Below are positions 32,837-39,640 of a stretch of 64,000 nt of DNA, piece by piece. Source of the DNA: Clostridia bacterium (GTDB taxonomy: Bacteria > Bacillota > Clostridia > Christensenellales > Aristaeellaceae). How positions within the stretch are numbered: the first letter of the stretch is position 1; the number at the start of each line of letters is the position of its first letter. Under the pieces are notes generated by a model, which did no database searches, had not been told where the DNA came from, and saw only the letters and a program-made list of their open reading frames with translations. The DNA is taken from NCBI GenBank assembly GCA_017410455.1, contig JAFQQT010000040.1, positions 22,773 through 86,772 of the forward strand. The letters are read 5' to 3'. Both the position numbers and the translations under genes were made by a program.

Positions 32837-33289
32837 TTACGCCTCCTTCCCGGTCGGATCGGTGTGCCAGCCCAATTCCTGCTTCTGCAGGATGGCAGAA
32901 ATCAGTGTGCACACCCATGCCAGCAGCCCGAAAATGACCGTCAGGATGAAGCCGATGCTGAATTGGTTGCCGTCGATCCCCACCAGCACATTGGAGATGT
33001 AGGAGGCCTCATAGAAGAGGAATTCCAACCATGTCCACAGGCTGAGGAGGTACAGTCCATACTTGCCATTCTTGACCTCAAAGAGTACAAGCAGAACACC
33101 GATATCGATGCATATGCTCTCCATCACGATCACCTTGGTGGACAGAACAGGGGTGAACGTGGAGATCCCGGTCAGAGCGTAAGCGATCAGCATCGCAGCT
33201 GAAAAAGCTACACCCAGTGCAATGAATAAAAACGGAATGCTTCTCTTGTGCCGGATCATGTGCCCGATCCGCTCCATGAAAGCGTGCAT
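32837..33289 (-). CDS. Small four-helix membrane protein, unknown function
   Basis: The 150-residue protein has four hydrophobic segments (about 20-40, 50-70, 77-97 and 110-132), short loops and a basic N-terminus (HMIRHKRS). I recognise no family. The ATG at 33289 follows GGAGG by 10 bases; a TTG at 33298 is too close to that site. The stop lies four bases before the anchored GH3 gene, so the two are probably translated together and may interact in the membrane. Confidence 0.65.
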   Translation of the reverse strand: MHAFMERIGHMIRHKRSIPFLFIALGVAFSAAMLIAYALTGISTFTPVLSTKVIVMESICIDIGVLLVLFEVKNGKYGLYLLSLWTWLEFLFYEASYISNVLVGIDGNQFSIGFILTVIFGLLAWVCTLISAILQKQELGWHTDPTGKEA

Positions 33290-33349
33290 TATGGTCAATC
33301 CTCCTTACATGATCCGGCCTGAAAAAACAACATTCAGGTCAGAAGCGCA

Positions 33350-34018
33350 TCAGTTGACATACGCCGGGTTGTAGGTGATGGGCGTGATCACACCGTCGGT
33401 ATACAGGATCAGGCAGTCTACCAGAGGCGCTGCAGCCTTCATCGTGCCGCCCACACCCTTGATGTCGTTGTTGATCAGCAGCTCCACGGCATTGTAGCCC
33501 TTTTTGATGGAAACATTCTCCACCACGAGGTAGTCCTGAAAGTCCATGACCCGGCTGGAAAATTCACTATAGGACTCAATGGTCAGCGGGAAGTCGAACT
33601 GCTGCTCATATGCCTCGGCATCCTCGTCGTAATTGATGCCCACGATCAGCTGGTCGCCCTTGACGTTGATGCTGTTATACTGGGCAGACAGACGCAGCAC
33701 GATGGTCAGATCATCGATGTCCTCAGCGGCTTCAAATTCAAAGCTCAGGTATGCGCCGGGATAGTACAGCCAGCTGACATAATAGCCGTTGGAGGCCGTC
33801 TTTGAGTCGGTGTCGTCGCCGGTGATCATACCCGTACCCGTCGTCGAACCGGAATAGCCGCTGCCATACTTGTTCTCCAGGTTGGTCAGTTCCGCTTCCA
33901 GCACGTAGACATTGGGCTGGGCTTCTTCAGCCGGTGCAGCTGCTTCACCCTCCGCAAGTGCAGCGCTGCCGAGCAGCAGCAGGGCACAGAATAAGGACAG
34001 AATCCACTTGCATTTCAT
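33350..34018 (-). CDS. Secreted CBM6/CBM35-like carbohydrate-binding protein
   Basis: The 222-residue protein has a signal peptide (MKCKWILSLFCALLLLGSAALAEGE) and a single beta-sandwich. The order YVLEAELTNLENKYGSGYSG, NGYYVSWLYYPGAYLSFEFE, LTIVLRLSAQYN and YNAVELLINN, ending in LVDCLILYTDG, follows CBM6/CBM35 modules (AExA near the start, GYVxxxxxxGxxLxFxV, then a C-terminal xxxxLDxxxL). It carries no enzyme domain, so it is a free-standing binding protein. The ATG at 34018 is 8 bases after AAGGTGG; the longer frame to 34132 has no RBS. It follows the 1399-residue GH3 by 126 bases that include a long hairpin. Confidence 0.68.
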   Translation of the reverse strand: MKCKWILSLFCALLLLGSAALAEGEAAAPAEEAQPNVYVLEAELTNLENKYGSGYSGSTTGTGMITGDDTDSKTASNGYYVSWLYYPGAYLSFEFEAAEDIDDLTIVLRLSAQYNSINVKGDQLIVGINYDEDAEAYEQQFDFPLTIESYSEFSSRVMDFQDYLVVENVSIKKGYNAVELLINNDIKGVGGTMKAAAPLVDCLILYTDGVITPITYNPAYVN

Positions 34019-34046
34019 ACTCATTTCCACCTTCCGGAAAAATTCA

Positions 34047-34102
34047 GCTTGCCGTTGGACGCTGCGAAGCATCTCAGCCTCAGCAGCGCCCAACGGCGTG
34101 AT
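34047..34102. other. Intercistronic hairpin in the large GH3 operon
   Basis: GCCGTTGG-ACGCTGC pairs with GCAGCGC-CCAACGGC between the large GH3 stop and the CBM-like gene. No T-run follows on the minus strand, so an RNA-processing or attenuation element is more likely than a full terminator. Confidence 0.5.
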
Positions 34103-34144
34103 TAAGTCATCTGGGTCAAGTCCCGATGTCAAGTCAATTTGGAC

Positions 34145-37100
34145 TTATTTGCCCCAGGTCACGGAGATCTGGCCATCCGCAGCGGTCCACACACCGGTCT
34201 CGTTCGCGCCAGCGATGGGGCCGGCAGCGCCAACGACCAGCTGAGTGGTGCCGTCAGCCTTCAGGTGCAGAGTCATCTCCACGCTGAAGGGAGCATTAGG
34301 ATCGCCCATGGCAAGGGAGTAAGTGTACTGGTCGCCCTCCTGAGCCTCCGCCTTGGAAGCGGTGGTCTTGAAGAGCTGGTGCTCGCCGATGGACCAGGAG
34401 AAGGTCTCTGCGCCCTCTGCGAAGGTCACATCCTCAGGCACGACCTCGAAGCCGGCCATGCCGCCGCCACCAGGCATACCGCCGCCCATGCCGCCGCTGG
34501 AGACCTCGATCTCCTTATTCTCCTCCAGCTCTTCGTTCATGTCGGGGGTAGGCACGCCGTCCTCGTTGACGAGCAGCTTGTAGGTCCAGGTCAGGAAGCG
34601 GTTGAAGGGCTGCTTGTCATCGTTGACCAGGTCGGAGCAGACCCAGCCGTCGATCAGCACATGGATGGTCATCTTGTACTGGCCGTTCTCGGTGGGCACG
34701 CCGGAAAGGGTCGCCGTGGCAGGATCGAAGGTCATGCCCGCAGGAACGTCGCCCTCGATGGTGTATTCAGCGGTGTACAGGGGCGTCTTCACGCCGTTCT
34801 CGTCCACGGTGTAAGTGCTCTTGGCCTCGCCGGAGAGGTCGAAGACCAGCTTGGCTTCGCTGCCCTTGACGAAGGTACGCTCCTCAGCGGTGAACTCGGG
34901 CAGCTTGGTCAGGGAGTGACCATTCAGGTTGGTCAGGGCATTGGACTCGATGTAGAGGATGCGGGCCGCGAGCATGCGCAGGTAGTACCACTGGCTGTAG
35001 CTCTCGACCTCTTCGCCGCGGTAACCGCCCTTGACGTTCTCGTCCGCCACAGAGCCGCGGTCGTTGTACATCACGGTTGTGGTGGCAAAGTCGTCGCCGT
35101 AGAAGTCATACTCGGTGTCCCACGCGCCGGTGTAGGCGTAGAACTTGCCGGTCTCCGCGTCATAGCGGCCGGAGATGGCAGGAATACGGCCATTCAGAGG
35201 CAGCGGCACGACGAAGGAGCGCATCATGCTGGCCATGGTGGTGCAGCGGGAGAAGCCAGAGTAGCCGTCGGTGATGAAGAAGCCGTTCCAGCCCCACTGA
35301 TCCACGACCATGCCTTCCATCAGGCGGTTGTTGGAGGAGGTGGGCACGCCGCAGAAGCGAGCAAAGCCAGTCATGGAGGAGGAAGAACCGCCCTCCTGCA
35401 TGCACATCTGGAAGACCTTGAAGTAGATCTGACGGGCAGCCTGCTCAGAGAGCCAGACCATGTTCTCCATGCCGTCGCGGCAGGTTTCCTGATCATTCAG
35501 GGCAAAGTGCTTGATGTAGCAGGTCACGCCCATGGCTTCCATGCCGCCGGTCAGGCCAGCGGCCATGTAGCCGCCTACCAGGCCGTCCTGGGACATGTAC
35601 TCGTAGTTACGGCCGGAGAAGGGGCTGCGGTGGGTATCCATTTCGGGGCCGCCCCAGGCAGACCAGCCATTGTACAGGCTCAGATTGCCGCGAACCTGAC
35701 CGATCTCGTAGGCCAGATCGGTATTCCAGGTGGCGGTGATGGTAGGCGCATCCACCCACAGGAAGGTATCGCCGTTGTTGTTGTAGCTGTCCTTCTGCTG
35801 GTTGGCAGCCTTGCCGATATTGGGCAGGCCGGTAGAGCGCCACATATTGGTGTTCTTGCGGATGAGGGTGGTCATTTCCTCCACGGTGAGCTGGTTCATG
35901 AACTCGTTCCACTCATCGGTGAGGGTGCCGTCCTCATCAAACAGCTCCTTGCCGGACATGTCGGACAGCACGATGGCATAGGTGCCAGTCTCCTCGTCCA
36001 CCACGCCGGTTCCCTGAGCCCAGCCCTCAGCGATGGCTTCGTCAGCGGTGTGGTAGGTCTCGTCGCCCTCAATGTCGGCAGCGGAGAACTGGTTCCAGTA
36101 ATCCAGGTGCGCAACGTAGCTCTCGGAGAGCACCAGATCGCCCTCGGTGGGAGTCTCGGGGAAGTAGGTCAGGAAGGTGTCGCGGGTCAGGAGGATTTCC
36201 TTGCTCTCGCCGTCCGCCATCAGATTTTCGGTACGGAGGGAATTGAAGATCTGGTAGTGATCCTCGTCGGTGTCCGCAGCCCAGACGTTGCCGTTCACGT
36301 TTTCGCTGTCCTCGTAGGACTCGGAGAAGATGGCTTCGCTGTTCTTGCCGGAGAAGTCGTCCAGCACCAGGCGGGCAGCGCCCTTGGAGCCAGTCTCAGC
36401 AGTCTCGGCCAGCGTAAAGCGAACCTCGGCGTATTCATCGGTGGTGTCAGCCAGGTCGGTAGCCATGTCATAGTGAGAGGTGTTCATCGCGCGGATGATC
36501 CACTCGCCGGTTTCCATGGTGTAGCCGGTCACGCCCTCGCTGTAAGCGTCGGCGTAATCAAAGGGCACCATGTCCTGCACGTTGACGCTGACCAGAACGG
36601 TCTCACTCTCGCCGGGCTGGATGACGCCGGACTTGCCGAAGCCTGCCAGCGCCACGAAGGACTTCTGCAGCTTCGCAGTTTCGGTGTTATAGGGAGCGGT
36701 AACGTAGATCTGCACGACTTCCTTGCCAGCCATGTCGCCGGTGTTGGTGACAGTCACGGGAATGACGATGGTCTTGACCTTGGCGGGCTTGCCATCGGAG
36801 GAGGACAGGTTCTCCGCCGTCATATCGGTGGCGATGTTGAAGCCCTCTACCAGGGTATCGTCAGCAGATTCCAGCGCGCCGCCGTAAGCGGTGATGGCGT
36901 CCGCATCAATGTTCAGGCTGAAGGTAGTGTAAGAGAGGCCGGAGCCGAACGCGAAGGTCACGTTCTTCTTCCACCATTCACCGGCAGCGTAGGCAGCTTT
37001 CTCCTCGACGGTCTCGCCGGGAGCGTCTGCACGAGACACGGTGTGCACCACGCCGTTGCCCTGATACTGGACGGTCTCATTTTCCAGCAGAGCCTCGTAC

Positions 37101-38344
37101 AGGGAAGCGTAGAGGGTCTCCCAGTAGGCATAGCCGAGGTAGATGTCTTCCTCGTAGTCAGTGCCATAGTAGGCGTTCTGGTTGTGCGAGCCGTAGGTGA
37201 TGGTGGTCTCGCCGCGCTCGAGGTAATCGTCGTAGTTGCCGTTGCCTTCGTAGGCGGTGACCGTCGTGCCGTATTCGCCGACATAGTAGATGTTCTGGCT
37301 GCCGGTCTGGGCGTTCCAGGCAAAGTTGTTCCAGGTGGGATCTGCAGTGAAGTCGGTGTTCCACTCATCGACCAGACGGCCGGAGGGATTGGTCAGACCC
37401 GCCAGGATCGTGCCCACGACAAAGTGGCCGGTTTCGCCGCCGCGGCCCATCAGCAGGATGCCGTTGATGCGCTCATCCTCGCGCAGGTCGTAGCATTCCA
37501 TGGCGTTGGAGGTATTCAGTACCACGATGACCTTCTCGCAGCTCTTGGCCACATAGTCGATCAGAGCCTCCTCCGCATCGGTCAGCTGGAGGTAGTGCTT
37601 GTACTCCGTCCCGTTCTCGTCGTAGTTGGCGCTGGTGCCAGCAACCTGATAGGAGGCGGAAGAGCCCATGGGGCCGCCACCGCGTCCGCTGCTCTGCGCT
37701 GCCGCCACGACTTCGCCGGTGTACAGCGCATCATGCTCGTACTTAGAGGGCTGCTCGCCGTACATGCCGTCGTTGATTTCAGGAGTGACCATGTCCAGGT
37801 CTGCACCTTCGCCGCCGTAGCGAGCCAGGACGATCACGCCAACCTCGCTGTATTCAGCGATGGAGGCTGCGGCTTCCGCAGAAAACTCCAGCGTCTCCTT
37901 GCCGCAGTCGCCGGTGGAGAAGCCCTTGGCAGCGTAGAAATCTGCCATGGTAGGATTGACGTTAAAGCCAGCCGCAGTCAGGCCGTCATAGATCGGGCCG
38001 CGCTCGCTGACAGTGAAGTCGGTATGCTGCTTGTACGCGCTGTTGCTGGTGGGGCCCGCAACAGTCGTAGAAGAAGCGATACCGAATACACTGACCCTCT
38101 CCGAACCGGTCAGGGGCAGCGTGCCATCGTTCTTCAGCAGTACCTGTCCTTCCTCTGCAGTCTGCGTATTCACTTCGCCGACATGCTCCAGAAGCTCTGC
38201 GTAGCTGTCAAAGCGGGAATAATACTTGCCTTCTGCTTCAAGCACAGCGGCAGAAGCAGGACTCACAGCCGTCAGACACATGATCAGCGCCAGCACAGCT
38301 GCTGTAATGGTTCTTCTCAGGTGGTTTCCAGTATACTTGCTCAT
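34145..38344 (-). CDS. Very large secreted GH3 enzyme, permuted, with Ig-like and Gly/Met-rich C-terminal parts
   Basis: The 1399-residue protein has a signal peptide (residues 1-32, ITAAVLALIMCLTAVSPASA). The sandwich domain (QVLLKNDGTLPLTGSERVSVFG, KVIVVLNTSNAMECYD) precedes a fibronectin-like domain (TVTNTGDMAGKEVVQIYVT), a long insert, and the barrel with HRSPFSGRNYEYMSQDG, KHFALNDQETCRDG and the nucleophile Asp1026 in FFITDGYSG. The barrel is followed by a putative Ig domain (MTFDPATATLSGVPTENGQY), a Gly/Met-rich linker and a last beta domain. The ATG at 38344 follows AAGGAGG. It leads a four-gene operon and is about 450 residues longer than its paralogues. Confidence 0.87.
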   Translation of the reverse strand: MSKYTGNHLRRTITAAVLALIMCLTAVSPASAAVLEAEGKYYSRFDSYAELLEHVGEVNTQTAEEGQVLLKNDGTLPLTGSERVSVFGIASSTTVAGPTSNSAYKQHTDFTVSERGPIYDGLTAAGFNVNPTMADFYAAKGFSTGDCGKETLEFSAEAAASIAEYSEVGVIVLARYGGEGADLDMVTPEINDGMYGEQPSKYEHDALYTGEVVAAAQSSGRGGGPMGSSASYQVAGTSANYDENGTEYKHYLQLTDAEEALIDYVAKSCEKVIVVLNTSNAMECYDLREDERINGILLMGRGGETGHFVVGTILAGLTNPSGRLVDEWNTDFTADPTWNNFAWNAQTGSQNIYYVGEYGTTVTAYEGNGNYDDYLERGETTITYGSHNQNAYYGTDYEEDIYLGYAYWETLYASLYEALLENETVQYQGNGVVHTVSRADAPGETVEEKAAYAAGEWWKKNVTFAFGSGLSYTTFSLNIDADAITAYGGALESADDTLVEGFNIATDMTAENLSSSDGKPAKVKTIVIPVTVTNTGDMAGKEVVQIYVTAPYNTETAKLQKSFVALAGFGKSGVIQPGESETVLVSVNVQDMVPFDYADAYSEGVTGYTMETGEWIIRAMNTSHYDMATDLADTTDEYAEVRFTLAETAETGSKGAARLVLDDFSGKNSEAIFSESYEDSENVNGNVWAADTDEDHYQIFNSLRTENLMADGESKEILLTRDTFLTYFPETPTEGDLVLSESYVAHLDYWNQFSAADIEGDETYHTADEAIAEGWAQGTGVVDEETGTYAIVLSDMSGKELFDEDGTLTDEWNEFMNQLTVEEMTTLIRKNTNMWRSTGLPNIGKAANQQKDSYNNNGDTFLWVDAPTITATWNTDLAYEIGQVRGNLSLYNGWSAWGGPEMDTHRSPFSGRNYEYMSQDGLVGGYMAAGLTGGMEAMGVTCYIKHFALNDQETCRDGMENMVWLSEQAARQIYFKVFQMCMQEGGSSSSMTGFARFCGVPTSSNNRLMEGMVVDQWGWNGFFITDGYSGFSRCTTMASMMRSFVVPLPLNGRIPAISGRYDAETGKFYAYTGAWDTEYDFYGDDFATTTVMYNDRGSVADENVKGGYRGEEVESYSQWYYLRMLAARILYIESNALTNLNGHSLTKLPEFTAEERTFVKGSEAKLVFDLSGEAKSTYTVDENGVKTPLYTAEYTIEGDVPAGMTFDPATATLSGVPTENGQYKMTIHVLIDGWVCSDLVNDDKQPFNRFLTWTYKLLVNEDGVPTPDMNEELEENKEIEVSSGGMGGGMPGGGGMAGFEVVPEDVTFAEGAETFSWSIGEHQLFKTTASKAEAQEGDQYTYSLAMGDPNAPFSVEMTLHLKADGTTQLVVGAAGPIAGANETGVWTAADGQISVTWGK

Positions 38345-38450
38345 ATTTACCTCCTTACTCATATCAAACGGATCCATCTGGAAAACTGGGGGCAGTTGCA
38401 GCACCTCCCTTTCTTTATAAGCTCCCATTTCCAGACTATATGCTAATTTG

Positions 38451-38479
38451 ATTTTATCGGAGAAGATAACCACGGGCAA
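38451..38479 (-). promoter_or_regulatory. Promoter of the large GH3 operon
   Basis: On the minus strand TTGCCC (38474-38479) and TAAAAT (38451-38456) are separated by 17 bp, about 107 bases before the ATG, similar to the leader length of the 23039 operon. Confidence 0.5.
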
Positions 38480-38529
38480 GCGACCAGGAATGAACAGCTC
38501 TTCCCCGGAACAAGAAACGAAAATGTAGA

Positions 38530-38538
38530 ACGAACGGT
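38530..38538 (-). promoter_or_regulatory. LytTR-type site upstream of the large GH3 operon
   Basis: Minus-strand ACCGTTCGT fits the LytTR consensus at all positions. A weaker partner, TTTGCTTGT, lies 11 bp further upstream. The surrounding bases (GTGCC then AAA before the site, TTCTA after it) also align with those around 23251-23280. Confidence 0.55.
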
Positions 38539-38597
38539 CCATTTATGGCACAAGCAAAAGTATCATTCGTCTGCAAGCAGCATAAACGGTACTCCAT

Positions 38598-38821
38598 TTC
38601 CTCGAGGCCCTCAACCGGCAGAAGCCTGACACACTCGAGTCCTTCACGGCCATCTGGTACAGGCACAACTCAGAGGCCGGGTACTACTGGGAGATGCTGG
38701 CTCGCCACCACTACGACCACAGCCGCTACCACCTGCTGAACCTGCATGCGGCCTTTTCCCTCGAGCGGCCTGCGCGAACCATCGAGTTCCGGGCTTTCAA
38801 CGGCACACTCCACGCCGGGAA
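38598..38821 (+). pseudogene. Amidoligase fragment
   Basis: An open stretch without a start codon reads FLEALNRQKPDTLESFTAIW, RHHYDHSRYHLLNLHAAF and TIEFRAFNGTLHAGK. The last two pieces match the conserved C-terminal core of amidoligase enzymes carried by Firmicutes conjugative or mobilizable elements. The N-terminal half is missing and the frame runs directly into a recombinase fragment, reaching a stop at 38841-38843. Confidence 0.7.
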
Positions 38822-39268
38822 GATGAATTCGTCCGCCTGGTGATGAAGAAAAGCCGGGCCGAGTCCGATCGCAGCCTGCGCGAGCATCGAAGGGCGCTGG
38901 AGCAGGCACTCAACCGCATTGCAAGGCTGGACGGCATTATCCAGCGGCTTTATGAGGACAATCTGGAAGGCCGCATGTCTGATGAACGCTTCGCCCGCAT
39001 GTCTGCCAGCTACAAAACGGAGCAGCATACCCTGGAGGCCCGCGTTGCCGAGCTGCGGACACTCCTTACAGATGCGCAGGATAAGCAGGTGAATATAGAC
39101 CGGTTCCTGACGTTGGTTCGCAAGTATACCGACATTCAGGAGCTGACAGCCGAGGTGCTACGAGAGTTCGTGGAGAAGGTGCATGTGCACCAGACGCAGC
39201 GGATTGATGGGCAGAAAGTACAAAGGCTGCAAGTCGTTTACAACTGCATTGGGGAGTTTCAAGCATAA
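38822..39268 (+). pseudogene. Serine site-specific recombinase, C-terminal remnant
   Basis: From DEFVRLVMKKSRAESDRS the frame continues for 148 residues (HRRALEQALNRIARLDGIIQ, LYEDNLEGRMSDERFARMSA, LTAEVLREFVEKVHVHQ) to a stop. This is the coiled-coil and C-terminal region of large TnpX/Tn4451-type serine recombinases. The resolvase catalytic domain and the recombinase domain are absent. Joined to the amidoligase fragment at about 38821, it marks a deletion inside a former mobile element. Confidence 0.8.
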
Positions 39269-39370
39269 TCAGGGAAAAACAAAAACGGCATAGCCGCAGT
39301 GAAAAGTGCGACTATGCCGATTATTGTTGGGATGGGGAATCCCTAAGGGGAACTCTCACAAGGGGACGGC

Positions 39371-39437
39371 TTATGGCAGCTTGTCCCTGGCTTCCCCTTG
39401 AGGGGAAGCTGTCGCCGCAGCGACTGATGAGGTGATT
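39371..39437. repeat. Dispersed palindromic repeat copy
   Basis: TTCCCCTTGAGGGGAAGC, a CGCCGCAGCG stem and GATGAGGTG: the same subfamily as 14085-14133 on the other strand. Confidence 0.7.
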
Positions 39438-39507
39438 ACTTCTGTACGCGACAGCCGGGTAAATCTATCCTTCACATTCCTGATGCTGGTCAAGCTGCTT
39501 TTTTGAC

Positions 39508-39562
39508 AGGCCGGGCTCCCCCTTGGGGGGAGCTGTCAGCGCAAGCTGACTGAGGGCGTTCC
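39508..39562. repeat. Dispersed palindromic repeat copy
   Basis: GGCTCCCCCTTGGGGGGAGC followed by TGTCAGCGCAAGCTGACTGA and GGG: the same subfamily as the copy inside the coding sequence at 10253-10320. Confidence 0.8.
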
Positions 39563-39640
39563 CCCGCACACAGGAAAGCCCCGCACAACCCCTATTCAGA
39601 GCCATGCGGGGCCATATTCAATCCATCGGAAGCGCGAGGA

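Larger units (their letters stand above)
39269..39640. other. Intergenic stretch with a hairpin and two palindromic repeats
   Basis: It holds a long hairpin (CGGCATAGCCGCA with TGCGACTATGCCG, 39288-39322), which probably served as terminator of the mobile element, and two palindromic repeat copies at 39371-39437 and 39508-39562. No gene is supported. Confidence 0.65.

Noticed and set aside
34139-38446. 1435-codon plus-strand open frame
   Set aside because: It is antisense to the large GH3 gene. It has no RBS, its sequence is rich in His, Gly, Val and Ala runs, and it has no domain. The GC-biased third positions of the real gene keep the opposite frame open.
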